64,000 nucleotides of DNA, from assembly GCA_963731035.1 (NCBI GenBank), contig CAVSUY010000001.1, positions 1 to 64,000 of the forward strand. The letters run 5' to 3'. Source of the DNA: JAANXG01 sp963731035. Its GTDB lineage: Bacteria; Pseudomonadota; Gammaproteobacteria; Arenicellales; JAANXG01. Every line of letters begins with the position of its first letter. The stretch's first letter is position 1. The position numbers were made by a program, and so were the translations under genes. Below the pieces are notes generated by a model. It was not told the origin of the DNA, made no database searches, and saw only the letters and a program-made list of their open reading frames with translations. This document shows positions 28,736 through 36,544 of the stretch, one piece after another.

Positions 28736-29672
28736 AGGCCACCTCGGTGCGTTCGGCCACCCGCATGATGGCGCTGCGCGCCCGCCGATTCCCGGCCAGC
28801 TCTTCTGCGGATGGCCGGATGGGCTTGCCGATTGTCTTCAGCCTCGGCTTGAGCTCGGAGGCGCTCACCGGCAGATCCGATGGATACGGATCGCCGCGGG
28901 CCTCGTCACGCAGGAAACGCTTGACGATCCGGTCCTCGAGGGAATGAAAGCTGATGACGACCAGCCGGCCGGCAGCTCTCAGAGTGCGCACCGCCTGGGG
29001 CATCAGTTCCCGCAGCTGGCCGAGCTCGTCGTTGATGTGCATGCGTATCGCCTGGAAGGTACGGGTCGCCGGATGCCTGCCCGGCTCGCGATCAGGCACG
29101 GCGCGGGCTACGAGCTCGGCAAGATCGCTGGTGCTGTCTATGGGGTTCGTCCGGCGGCGCTCCACGATGGCCCGGGCGATGCGCGAGGCATGCTTTTCTT
29201 CACCGTATGTCCTGATCACCCATTTCAACTCCGCTTGATCGGCGGTGGCGATCCATTCCCCGGCACTGGGCCCGCTGTCCGGATCCATACGCATGTCCAG
29301 GGGTCCTTCGCGGTTGAACGCGAAGCCGCGCCCGGCATCTTCAAGCTGGGGAGAAGACACGCCCAAGTCGGCCAGTACCCCATCCACAAGACCTCCCGGA
29401 AACAGCTGCTCCTTGATCTCGTGGAGCTTCGAGAACGGTGCTTGGACAATCTGGAACCGCGGACCCGTCGGCGGGTGCTGCCGGCCGTGCAGAACGGCCT
29501 GCGGATCGCGGTCAATGGCAATCAGCCTGCCCTCCGGCGACAGGCGCCTGGCAATGGCGCGACTGTGGCCACCGCGCCCATAGGTCGCGTCCAGGTATGT
29601 GCCACCAGGCCTGATGTTCAGCGCCATTACGGCCTCTTCTGCGAGCACCGGCGCATGATCGAATTTGATCAC
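28728..29672 (-). CDS. rsmH: 16S rRNA (cytosine-1402-N4)-methyltransferase RsmH
   Basis: RsmH (MraW) methylates C1402 of 16S rRNA. The 314-residue protein opens with FDHAPVLAEEAVMALNIRPG and the SAM-binding segment TYLDATYGRGGHSRAIARRL. Also visible are VDGVLADLGVSSPQLEDAGR and VISFHSLEDRIVKRFLRDEA. It starts 9 bases after mraZ and is the second gene of the division operon. Confidence 0.97.
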   Translation of the reverse strand: MIKFDHAPVLAEEAVMALNIRPGGTYLDATYGRGGHSRAIARRLSPEGRLIAIDRDPQAVLHGRQHPPTGPRFQIVQAPFSKLHEIKEQLFPGGLVDGVLADLGVSSPQLEDAGRGFAFNREGPLDMRMDPDSGPSAGEWIATADQAELKWVIRTYGEEKHASRIARAIVERRRTNPIDSTSDLAELVARAVPDREPGRHPATRTFQAIRMHINDELGQLRELMPQAVRTLRAAGRLVVISFHSLEDRIVKRFLRDEARGDPYPSDLPVSASELKPRLKTIGKPIRPSAEELAGNRRARSAIMRVAERTEVAYA

Positions 29673-29681
29673 ACGCGCCTT

Positions 29682-30137
29682 TCAAAAAGACAGGGATTCC
29701 AGTTCCGCGGGCATAGTCGACTCGTCGAGCTTCTCCGCCAACGCGACTTCGGTCTGGGCGTTCCACAGATCCTCGTCCCAGATCTCGAACTTGTTGCCCT
29801 GACCGACCAGCTTGATTTGCTTGCTCAGCTCTCCGTATTCCCGCAGCGGCGGCGGCACCAGAACACGACCGTTTCCGTCCACTTCACAGTCGGTGGCGTG
29901 CCCGATGAGCAGCCTCTTGAGCCTCTGTGTCACCGGCGACATCGACGGCAGCTTGACCAGCTTGTTCTCGATGTCCTCCCATACGTCCAGGGGATACATC
30001 CACAGACAACGCTGCTCGTGATTGATGGTGATAACGAGTTGGCCGTCGCTCTGTTGCAGCAGAGCCTCACGGTAGCGAGCGGGCACCGCCAGACGGCCTT
30101 TGGCGTCCAGATTCAACGAGGTGATGCCCCTAAACAA
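29682..30137 (-). CDS. mraZ: Transcriptional regulator MraZ
   Basis: MraZ is an AbrB-like ring-forming DNA-binding protein that controls the division cluster, including its own gene. The 151-residue protein begins at a TTG (30137) preceded by GGAG at seven bases. It has two SpoVT/AbrB repeats (LNLDAKGRLAVPARYRE and CEVDGNGRVLVPPPLRE), each with the DxxGR motif. Its promoter carries three properly spaced MraZ boxes. Together these suggest weak TTG initiation plus autorepression, which would keep the level low. Confidence 0.96.
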   Translation of the reverse strand: MFRGITSLNLDAKGRLAVPARYREALLQQSDGQLVITINHEQRCLWMYPLDVWEDIENKLVKLPSMSPVTQRLKRLLIGHATDCEVDGNGRVLVPPPLREYGELSKQIKLVGQGNKFEIWDEDLWNAQTEVALAEKLDESTMPAELESLSF

Positions 30138-30159
30138 AGCTCGGTCTCCGCTGCGTCAA

Positions 30160-30184
30160 CCCACAATTACCCACTTTTTCCCAC
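30160..30184 (-). promoter_or_regulatory. MraZ operator: three TGGG-type boxes
   Basis: On the minus strand three GTGGG repeats lie at exact 10-base spacing (the + strand shows CCCAC at 30160, 30170 and 30180). They fall between the -10 box and the mraZ start. This matches the known MraZ operator of direct TGGG repeats one helical turn apart, so autoregulation is very likely. Confidence 0.9.
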
Positions 30185-30192
30185 TCCGCGAC

Positions 30193-30222
30193 ACTATAGA
30201 GACGGTATCGCGGGCAAGTCAA
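30193..30222 (-). promoter_or_regulatory. Sigma-70 promoter of the mraZ-ftsZ cluster
   Basis: A minus-strand TTGACT (-35, 30217-30222) is followed by an 18-base spacer and TATAGT (-10, 30193-30198). Transcription would begin just upstream of the MraZ boxes. It is the strongest-looking promoter in the window. Confidence 0.85.
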
Positions 30223-30264
30223 GCGATTTTGGGCCACTGATCGAGCGAAAAGTCCTTTTCGTAC

Positions 30265-30291
30265 AAAAACTTACGTCGACTTCCGCAAGTT
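30265..30291 (-). terminator. Probable rnpB intrinsic terminator
   Basis: The minus strand reads an 8-base stem, AACTTGCG with CGTAAGTT (one G-U pair), closing a GAAGTCGA loop and followed by TTTTT. It lies about 75 bases beyond the mature 3' end of rnpB and before the mraZ -35 box, so it would separate the two units. Confidence 0.6.
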
Positions 30292-30365
30292 AGAGTCTTG
30301 CTTCAGGAGATCATGGAAACATGCTGATTTAAAAGATATTTAGTGGAAAACATGCAGTCAAAATT

Positions 30366-30704
30366 GGGAAGCCAGCCTGTAAGCCGGGTTCTGTCGAGAA
30401 CGGTCATTCATCTGGGGCGGACGTCACCGTCCGCCTCGAGCGGCCTACCCGAATCCGGCGCGGGCCACGCCATCGGACTCCTATTCGGCCTTGCTCCGGG
30501 TGGGGTTTACCCTGCCACTCCTGTTGCCAGGAGCGCGGTGCGCTCTTACCGCACCATTTCACCCTTACCACGCATGTGGCGGTATATTTTCTGTGGCACT
30601 TTCCATCGGCTCACGCCGCCCAGGGGTTACCTGGCACCCTGCCCTGTCGGAGCCCGGACTTTCCTCCCCGGCCGAAGCCGGGGCGACCGTTCGGCTGGCT
30701 TCCC
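30366..30704 (-). ncRNA. rnpB: RNase P RNA (bacterial type A)
   Basis: This is the catalytic RNA that matures tRNA 5' ends. On the minus strand the 5' end GAAGCCAGCC pairs perfectly with the 3' end GGCTGGCTTC (helix P1). The conserved P4 strand GAGGAAAGTCCGGGCTCC lies near 30650. The 3' segment with AGAACCCGGCTTACAGG is at about 30373-30393. The length of about 337 bases is normal, and the position between rsmI and mraZ is typical. Open frames through this region are spurious. Confidence 0.96.
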
Positions 30705-30711
30705 GCGGCTG

Positions 30712-30740
30712 AAGATACGCCCGGCGGGTCACCGAAACAA
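30712..30740 (-). promoter_or_regulatory. rnpB promoter
   Basis: The minus strand reads TTGTTT (-35, 30735-30740), a 17-base spacer and TATCTT (-10, 30712-30717). The predicted start is about seven bases further, at the first bases of helix P1. Confidence 0.75.
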
Positions 30741-30770
30741 GGTGGCGCTCAGCAAGAGCCTGAAACCTGG

Positions 30771-30800
30771 CTTGCAGGAGCGACTTCAGTCGCGATTGCC
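30771..30800 (+). repeat. REP-like hairpin (gcgact/agtcgc stem variant)
   Basis: A single copy of the dispersed hairpin lies just upstream of the rnpB promoter: aggagcgacttcagtcgcga. The stem differs from the common gcggct/agccgc form at one base pair, changed on both sides. Confidence 0.75.
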
Positions 30801-30864
30801 GGCAATGAAACCGTGTGCTCGAGATCACGTATAGCGTCGATGCAAGGCCCCGGTGCCGGAGGTA

Positions 30865-31100
30865 AAGGATATCGGCTTGCAGTCAGAATCTGATCGCGAC
30901 TGAAGTCGCTCCTACGAACCGAGGCTCGACGCATCAGTCGCCTTTCCATCGCTCCAGCGCCAGCTTGTACAGACGGTTTCGCAAGGATATCGGCTTGCAG
31001 TCAGAATCTGATCGCGACTGAAGTCGCTCCTACGAACCGAGGTTCAAGGCATCAGTCGCCTTTCCGTCTCTCCAGCGCCAGCTTGTACAGGCGGTTTCGC
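30865..31100. repeat. 118-bp tandem duplication covering the rsmI 3' end
   Basis: Bases 30865-30982 and 30983-31100 are near-identical copies. Each contains a REP-like hairpin (gcgactgaagtcgc) and the last codons of rsmI with its stop. The copy at 31052-31100 is the real rsmI end; the other is a stranded tail. The few differences, such as aggctcgacg against aggttcaagg, show the duplication is not brand new. Confidence 0.85.
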
Positions 31101-31900
31101 GAGGAACCGGTGATCTTCGCCGTCAGGTCGGCCGCCCTGCTCAGAGGCAGGGCTTGCATCAAGAGCTCCAGGACGCGCGCGCCCTCGCCGTCCTCGGACG
31201 CCGGTGCGCCTTCCACCAGGATGACGTGCTCGCCCTTGCGTTGTTGTGGATCGGCCGCTACCCATTCCAATAGCGCTCCCAGCGTATCCCTCCGGATGGT
31301 TTCGTGCAGCTTGGTAAGCTCCCGGGCCAGGGCCGCCCTGCGGTCCCGGCCAAGTACTTGGCACATATCGCCAAGCGCATCGTCAATGCGGTGGCCGGAC
31401 TCGTAGAAGATCAGAGTCTCGGGCAATCCACCCAGCTCCGCGAGCCTGCCGCGACGCGCGCCCGTCTTGGCGGGAAGGAAACCTTCGAAGTGGAACCGGT
31501 GGCACGCCAGTCCGGCCGCGGACAACGCCGCTATGGCGGCACAGGGCCCCGGAACCGGCGTCACTTTCAGGTGCGCGTCGTGGGCCGCGGATACCAGCCG
31601 GAAACCAGGATCGCTGACCAGCGGGCTGCCTGCATCGGTAACCAGCGCGAGGTCCTCGCCCCTGAGCAGGCGCTTCAACAACACCGGTGTCTGCCGCACT
31701 TCATTGTGTTCGTGGTAGGCGACCATCGGCGTATCGATGGCATACTGGGCACACAGCTTTCCCGTCTGCCGGGTATCTTCCGCCGCGATGAGCTGCACGG
31801 ACTGGAGCGTGGCTACGGCCCGCTGCGTCATATCGGAAATATTGCCGATCGGAGTGGCCACTACGTACAAGGTACCCGTTTTGCCTGTTGCGTCGCCCAC
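31052..31900 (-). CDS. rsmI: 16S rRNA (cytidine-1402-2'-O)-methyltransferase RsmI
   Basis: RsmI methylates the 2'-OH of C1402 in 16S rRNA, the same nucleotide RsmH modifies. The 282-residue protein belongs to the SAM-dependent tetrapyrrole methylase fold: LYVVATPIGNISDMTQRAV at the start, LVTDAGSPLVSDPGFRLV, then VTPVPGPCAAIAALSAAGL. It is divergent from lpoA, as in E. coli yraL-yraM. Its last 48 bases are duplicated just downstream. Confidence 0.96.
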   Translation of the reverse strand: MGDATGKTGTLYVVATPIGNISDMTQRAVATLQSVQLIAAEDTRQTGKLCAQYAIDTPMVAYHEHNEVRQTPVLLKRLLRGEDLALVTDAGSPLVSDPGFRLVSAAHDAHLKVTPVPGPCAAIAALSAAGLACHRFHFEGFLPAKTGARRGRLAELGGLPETLIFYESGHRIDDALGDMCQVLGRDRRAALARELTKLHETIRRDTLGALLEWVAADPQQRKGEHVILVEGAPASEDGEGARVLELLMQALPLSRAADLTAKITGSSRNRLYKLALERRKGD

Positions 31901-31910
31901 TCGTTATACT
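31881..31910 (+). promoter_or_regulatory. Candidate lpoA promoter
   Basis: TTGCCT (31881-31886), an 18-base spacer and TATACT (31905-31910) point toward lpoA. A start near 31917 would exclude the TTG at 31888 as the lpoA initiation codon. Confidence 0.55.
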
Positions 31911-31944
31911 CCCACCGAGCCAACCCCACATTTGCCATACCGCA

Positions 31945-33852
31945 TTGTCTGGAACATCTCGTCTAATCCTGGTCGCCGTGGCGGCGCTCTTCGTCGGCGC
32001 CTGCGCCACTACTATACCCCCGCACGGTAGTCGCGAGCAGGAGACCCGGCAACCGCCGGAGCAGACCGGCGGCGTCGAGGCAATCCCGCTGCAGGGCACC
32101 GAGGTGGAGGCCGGGCCCGCTGTCACCGAGCAGCCAAAAAATATCGACGCGTCCGTCGCAGCCGATCTTCGCGCCGCTCTCAGTTCGGTGCCGCCTTACC
32201 GTCAGGCCGCCTATCTCGATGCCGCCCGGAAGCTGGTCGACGCCAAGCGCCTGCAGGACGCCCAGACCGTGCTGGACGGTATCGACACCAGCGGCTTGAC
32301 CCCGATGCTCGACACCCGCAAGCGGCTGCTCGAGGCCGAAATCTATTTCCAGACAGACAACCTCGACCGCGCCCTGCGTCTGGTGGAACCCGGGCTTCGC
32401 GCCGGAAATGTCGATCCGGGCTACACCGCCCGCGAACTCGACCTGAAGGCTCGTATCGAGCTTCGCAAGGGCCATCCGCTGGAGGCAGCCAAGACGTGGA
32501 TCAAGCGCGACAACTATCTGGCTGATGCGACTGCTCTCGAGGAGAATCACCGCCGCATCTGGTACGCGCTCGGTTATCTCAACGATCTGCACTTGCAGCT
32601 GGCGGAATCGGGCGGTATCGACGACGACCTGCGCGGTTGGCTCGACCTGGCGATACTGTTCCTTGAATTCGAAGGGGATTCGCATGGCCTTAGAACGGCG
32701 GTCAGTCAATGGAGCAACGCCAACCCTTCCCATCCGGCCGCCGGTTTCGCGGCCGCGCTGCTGGGACCGCCGCGGGCACTGGATATCCGCCAGATCGCGC
32801 TGCTGCTCCCACTGTCCTCCAACTACGGTGCCGCGGCCCAGACGGTGCACAACGGATTCGACGCCGCCCACGGAACGGACAGCGATCCCGGTCGTCCCCA
32901 CGTGATCTTCTACGATGTCGGCAGCGAGCCGTCACTGGCGGCCAATTACGTCGGCGTGGCCGCCTCGGAGGGTGCCGATGTGATCGTGGGGCCGCTGGGA
33001 AAGTCGGCGGTCAATGCACTGATCGAGTCCCGCCAGCCGTCCAAACCCACGGTGCTGCTGGGCAGTGTTTCCGACGATCATTCGTCCGGTCCGCCCGTCT
33101 ACCAATTCGACCTGGCACCTGACCCGGAAGCGCGCCAGGTGGCGGAGTTCATGTACGCTTCGGGACGCCGCCGCATCGCGGCGCTCTATCCTCAGGACGA
33201 GTGGGGGCAAAGGGTATTCAACGCATTTGCCAGCCGCTGGAAGGCCCTGGGAGGCACCCTGGCGGACGCCGAGCCCTACTCGCCGGCCGCCGACGATTTC
33301 AGCGCACCCATCAAGAAGTTGTTCGACCTGACCCAGAGCGACAACCGGCGAGCGTTCCTGGAGGCTAAGACCGGCTTGAATCTCAAGTTCGAGGCGCGGC
33401 GACGCCAGGACATCGATGCATTGTTCCTGGCGGCGCGTCCAGGGGAAGCGAGACAGATCAAGCCCCAGATCAACTTCTACCAGGGCCTGGATCTGCCGGT
33501 GTACAGCACCTCCAGTGTGTACTCCGGCACCCCGGACAGCCGCAAAGATACGGATCTGGACGGGATTATCTTTCCAGGCATGCCCTGGCTATTGAACAAC
33601 ACGGCACGGATGCACGTTCTCAAGAGCAGACTGGAGAATGCAGGCTATTCGAATGTATCAACCGGGCTGTTCGCGTTTGGATACGATGCGTACCGGCTCG
33701 GCCTGCTGGTCGCCGACCCTGCCCTGACTCCCGGTACTCGTATAGCGGGGATGACGTCGGACCTCGTCATCGGCGAGGACGGGCGTATTCACCGGCGCCT
33801 GGAATGGGCGAGATTCATAGACGGCGTCCCGGTCAGGATCTGGGACCATTGA
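31945..33852 (+). CDS. lpoA: Penicillin-binding protein activator LpoA (LppC family lipoprotein)
   Basis: LpoA is an outer membrane lipoprotein that activates PBP1A-type synthases through the periplasm. I chose the TTG at 31945, which gives a compact lipoprotein signal (SGTSRLILVAVAALFVGAC) with the lipidated cysteine at residue 20 and 635 residues in total. A TTG at 31888 is possible but overlaps both rsmI and the likely promoter. The N-terminal half is TPR-like and Ala/Leu-rich. The C-terminal half has the periplasmic-binding-protein fold (RQIALLLPLSSNYGAAAQTV, DVIVGPLGKSAVNALIES). The start is uncertain; the family and the yraM position are clear. Confidence 0.88.
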   Translation: MSGTSRLILVAVAALFVGACATTIPPHGSREQETRQPPEQTGGVEAIPLQGTEVEAGPAVTEQPKNIDASVAADLRAALSSVPPYRQAAYLDAARKLVDAKRLQDAQTVLDGIDTSGLTPMLDTRKRLLEAEIYFQTDNLDRALRLVEPGLRAGNVDPGYTARELDLKARIELRKGHPLEAAKTWIKRDNYLADATALEENHRRIWYALGYLNDLHLQLAESGGIDDDLRGWLDLAILFLEFEGDSHGLRTAVSQWSNANPSHPAAGFAAALLGPPRALDIRQIALLLPLSSNYGAAAQTVHNGFDAAHGTDSDPGRPHVIFYDVGSEPSLAANYVGVAASEGADVIVGPLGKSAVNALIESRQPSKPTVLLGSVSDDHSSGPPVYQFDLAPDPEARQVAEFMYASGRRRIAALYPQDEWGQRVFNAFASRWKALGGTLADAEPYSPAADDFSAPIKKLFDLTQSDNRRAFLEAKTGLNLKFEARRRQDIDALFLAARPGEARQIKPQINFYQGLDLPVYSTSSVYSGTPDSRKDTDLDGIIFPGMPWLLNNTARMHVLKSRLENAGYSNVSTGLFAFGYDAYRLGLLVADPALTPGTRIAGMTSDLVIGEDGRIHRRLEWARFIDGVPVRIWDH

Positions 33853-33862
33853 GGACCCGCCC

Positions 33863-34255
33863 GTGGTCTCCTCCCGTGCACACCATCTTCCCCGGCATCT
33901 GCTCAAGGGGCGCAACGCGGAGAACCGCGCGAAAAGATTCCTCGAAACCAAAGGCCTTGCCTTCGTTGAAGCAAACTACCATTGCCGGGCGGGTGAGATC
34001 GACCTGATAATGCGCGAACAATCCACGGTCGTGTTCGTAGAGGTACGCTATCGGAAGAACGAGGATTTCGGCGGCGCCCTTGAAAGCATCGATTTCGCGA
34101 AGCAGCGCAAGCTGCGCGCGACCGCCGAACACTACCTTCAGCGCCACCGCATTGGTGATGAACAGCCCTGTCGGTTCGACGTCGTCCTGATCACAGGGGA
34201 TAGCGACGGGCGACAGGTCGATTCCCGGATCGACTGGATACGAGACGCGCTGTAA
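33863..34255 (+). CDS. yraN: YraN family protein (UPF0102, nuclease-like fold)
   Basis: A 130-residue member of UPF0102, which has a Holliday-junction-resolvase-like endonuclease fold but no firmly established role. The fold residues are visible in GLAFVEANYHCRAGEIDLIM and VVFVEVRYRKNEDFGGA: a glutamate, then ExD, then ExR. The GTG at 33863 follows the lpoA stop by 10 bases. It lies between lpoA and diaA, as in E. coli. Confidence 0.9.
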   Translation: MVSSRAHHLPRHLLKGRNAENRAKRFLETKGLAFVEANYHCRAGEIDLIMREQSTVVFVEVRYRKNEDFGGALESIDFAKQRKLRATAEHYLQRHRIGDEQPCRFDVVLITGDSDGRQVDSRIDWIRDAL

Positions 34256-34305
34256 GCAATGGAAGGTTTCCCAGGGCCATGGCGATCCAAAAAGGCTGGA
34301 AGACA

Positions 34306-34899
34306 ATGAACCCCGCCGACAGAGTTACAGCACACTTCAACGAGAGCATTGCCAACCTTCAAGCCGCCGCGGACACGGTGACGGACGCCGTCGCCCGTGC
34401 CGCGGAACGAATTTCTCAATCGCTGCTCAACGGCGGAAAGATGCTAATCTGCGGTAACGGCGGATCCGCCGCGGATGCCCAGCACTTCTCATCGGAACTG
34501 TTGAACCGCTTCGAGGCGGAGCGACCCGGCCTCCCCGCCGTGGCCATCACCACCGATGCCTCGACGCTGACATCGATTGCGAACGACTACGAGTACGCCG
34601 ATGTATTCGGGCGGCAGATACGCGCCCTGGGTCAACCTGGCGACGTGTTGTTCGTCATAACGACATCGGGAAATTCACAGAACATTCTCCAGGCTTTGCA
34701 TGCCGGACACGAGAAAGACATGACTTGTATCGCGCTGAACGGCCGCGACGGCGGCAAGGCCGCACAGATCACAAGCGGCGAAGACATCAATATTATCGCT
34801 CCAGGAAACTCGACCGCGCGAATCCAGGAGGTCCACGGACTGGTCATTCACTGCATATGCGACCTCATCGACTGGAGGATTTTCGGACATGGCCGCTAG
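34306..34899 (+). CDS. diaA: SIS-domain phosphoheptose isomerase / DiaA-type protein
   Basis: A 197-residue SIS protein. GKMLICGNGGSAADAQHFSS is shared by GmhA (sedoheptulose-7-phosphate isomerase) and DiaA, the DnaA-binding stimulator of replication initiation. The order lpoA-yraN-here-dolP matches E. coli yraO/diaA. The rfaE2 heptose gene two positions on means a GmhA role cannot be excluded. The ATG at 34306 aligns with DiaA N-termini; an ATG nine codons upstream is possible. It overlaps dolP by 11 bases. Confidence 0.85.
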   Translation: MNPADRVTAHFNESIANLQAAADTVTDAVARAAERISQSLLNGGKMLICGNGGSAADAQHFSSELLNRFEAERPGLPAVAITTDASTLTSIANDYEYADVFGRQIRALGQPGDVLFVITTSGNSQNILQALHAGHEKDMTCIALNGRDGGKAAQITSGEDINIIAPGNSTARIQEVHGLVIHCICDLIDWRIFGHGR

Positions 34900-35464
34900 C
34901 CGATTGCTGGTCGCCCTGATCTGCGCCTCGACGCTTTGCGGGTGCGTGGCTGCCATGGTGGGAGCCGCGACGGTCACTGGTGTCGACATCGCCACGGACC
35001 GCCGCTCAGTGGGAGCCTACATAGACGACGGCGCGATCGAGCTGGAGATACAACAGTATCGACTGCGAAACAAGGACGTGCGAGAACAAACGCACCTGAA
35101 TCCGACCAGCATGAACGGTGTCGTCCTGTTGACTGGCGAAGTCCAGAACCCCCAGATCAAGAACCAGGTGCTCGACTACGTCCGGGGCCTGAACGGGGTG
35201 CGGCAGGTGGTGGACGAAACCCAGATCGCCGGCAAGACCGCGGTGATGTCGAGAACAACCGATGCGTGGCTCACCACCAAGGTCAAGACCACCCTGTACG
35301 CGGAGACCGGGTTCGACGCCAACCGGACGAAAGTCGTGACGGAGCATGGAACTGTGTATCTGATGGGTTTGCTGACCCATGGCGAGGCCGACCAGGCCGT
35401 GGATGTCGTCCGGCACATCAATGGCGTGGTGCGCGTCGTCAAGGTTTTCGAATACGTGGACTAA
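34889..35464 (+). CDS. dolP: Outer membrane BON-domain lipoprotein DolP
   Basis: DolP (YraP) is an outer membrane lipoprotein that supports envelope integrity and BAM function. The 191-residue protein has a lipoprotein signal with the lipobox in ASTLCGC (cysteine near residue 19). Two BON domains follow, centred on NGVVLLTGEVQNPQIKNQVL and HGTVYLMGLLTHGEADQAVD. Length and order after diaA match E. coli. Confidence 0.92.
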   Translation: MAASRLLVALICASTLCGCVAAMVGAATVTGVDIATDRRSVGAYIDDGAIELEIQQYRLRNKDVREQTHLNPTSMNGVVLLTGEVQNPQIKNQVLDYVRGLNGVRQVVDETQIAGKTAVMSRTTDAWLTTKVKTTLYAETGFDANRTKVVTEHGTVYLMGLLTHGEADQAVDVVRHINGVVRVVKVFEYVD

Positions 35465-35943
35465 TGGCGGCCACCGACAAGATCGTCCACGACCGAAGCA
35501 CGTTGCGCAGCGCCATCGAGGCATTGAAGAAACCGGTGGTGTTCACCAACGGGTGTTTCGACATCCTGCATCGGGGCCACGTTACCTACCTGGCCCAGGC
35601 CGCGGAGCTGGGCGGTTCGCTGGTGGTGGGCGTCAACAGCGACGACTCCGTCAAGCGTCTGGACAAGTCCTCGGACCGCCCTTTCAACAGTCTGGAGGAC
35701 CGCATGGCGGTGCTGGCGGCCCTGGAAAGCGTCGACTTGGTGGTACCGTTCGACGAGGACACGCCGGCCGAGCTCATCGAGCTGGTGCGTCCCGATCACC
35801 TGGTCAAGGGCGGCGACTGGGCGGAAAAGGACATCGTCGGCGCCGAAGCGGTGAAAAGCCGTGGCGGCCAGGTACATTCCATTCCCTTCAAGTACGACCG
35901 CTCCACCACGGACCTCATCAAGCGCATCCGCTCCGGCCACTAG
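35464..35943 (+). CDS. rfaE2: D-glycero-beta-D-manno-heptose 1-phosphate adenylyltransferase
   Basis: This enzyme activates heptose-1-phosphate with ATP to make ADP-heptose for LPS inner core. The 159-residue protein is the stand-alone nucleotidyltransferase half of HldE. It has the cytidylyltransferase HxGH motif in FTNGCFDILHRGHVTYL and the conserved DRPFNSLEDRMAVLAALESV. The ATG overlaps the dolP stop by one base. The kinase half (RfaE1) is not in the window. Confidence 0.94.
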   Translation: MAATDKIVHDRSTLRSAIEALKKPVVFTNGCFDILHRGHVTYLAQAAELGGSLVVGVNSDDSVKRLDKSSDRPFNSLEDRMAVLAALESVDLVVPFDEDTPAELIELVRPDHLVKGGDWAEKDIVGAEAVKSRGGQVHSIPFKYDRSTTDLIKRIRSGH

Positions 35944-36178
35944 ATCGGCGGCATCTCTTCCTCGCCGATCTGCCGGACCCCACTCCCGGCGATCTCCGGC
36001 ACTTCCTGACCTCCATGGATGGAGGAAATGCTGAGATTGCCCGGATCAATCCCAGTGCACATCCCTGTAGGTCGGGATTTATCCGGACAAGCTGCGTCGG
36101 GCTTGGTTCGCGGGATTTGAACATCTTGTGGGGAGCGCTGGTTGGTGGCGTTGTTCAGATTCTTGGCGGGCGTGCTGT

Positions 36179-36287
36179 GCATGAACCGGGGAGGGATTTC
36201 AGCGGGACGCCGCGAGTACCTCCCTGTAGGCTCGCCTCCGGCATCCATGCCTCCAGACGCCCGCTGAAACCCCTCCCCGGTTCATGC
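36179..36287 (-). repeat. 110-bp palindromic element, copy A
   Basis: Arms gcatgaaccggggaggg...cagcggg and the matching cccgctg...ccggttcatgc pair over about 28 bases. Between them is a conserved 53-base core that on the minus strand starts cgtctggaggcatggatgcc and ends gcgt. About 20 bases of left flank (ttcagattcttggc) are shared with copy C. Confidence 0.85.
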
Positions 36288-36367
36288 CTATACGCCCATC
36301 CCTTCGTTCGAGGGGGCGGGGATACCTGACACATCCGTGGTGCTTTTCGAAGGGTGACACCGTTTAG

Positions 36368-36476
36368 GCATGGGTTGGGGGAGGCTTTTGCCGACCGTCT
36401 GGAGACAGGGACGTCGGAGGCGAGCGTACAGGGAGGTATTTACAGCGTGTCGGCGAAAGCCTCCCCCAACCCATGC
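36368..36476 (+). repeat. 110-bp palindromic element, copy B
   Basis: The same core type as copies A and C (cgtctggag...cggaggcgagc...acagggaggta...gcgt), but the arms have different sequence: gcatgggttgggggaggc...gccgac with gtcggc...gcctcccccaacccatgc. One mismatch is seen in 28 pairs. The pairing is kept although the bases differ from copy A. Confidence 0.85.
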
Positions 36477-36544
36477 TTGCCGCGGTCCATTCAACTACTC
36501 CTGTCCCACTGCGCAGGAACGACGGGAGTGCCTTCGACTGCGGA

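Larger units (their letters stand above)
35944..36544. other. Gene-free stretch with palindromic elements
   Basis: These 601 bases hold no supportable gene. They contain two copies of the 109-110 bp palindrome in opposite orientation. Between rfaE2 and the first copy there is only unstructured sequence. Short open frames here read through the palindromes and are not believable. Confidence 0.6.

Noticed and set aside
30343..30893. Several open frames of 70-160 codons
   Set aside because: They overlap RNase P RNA and its flanking repeats.
35944..36330. Short open frames with a DAGGEPTGRY-like peptide near the palindromes
   Set aside because: The same peptide appears wherever the 110-bp palindrome core occurs, so it follows from the repeat.
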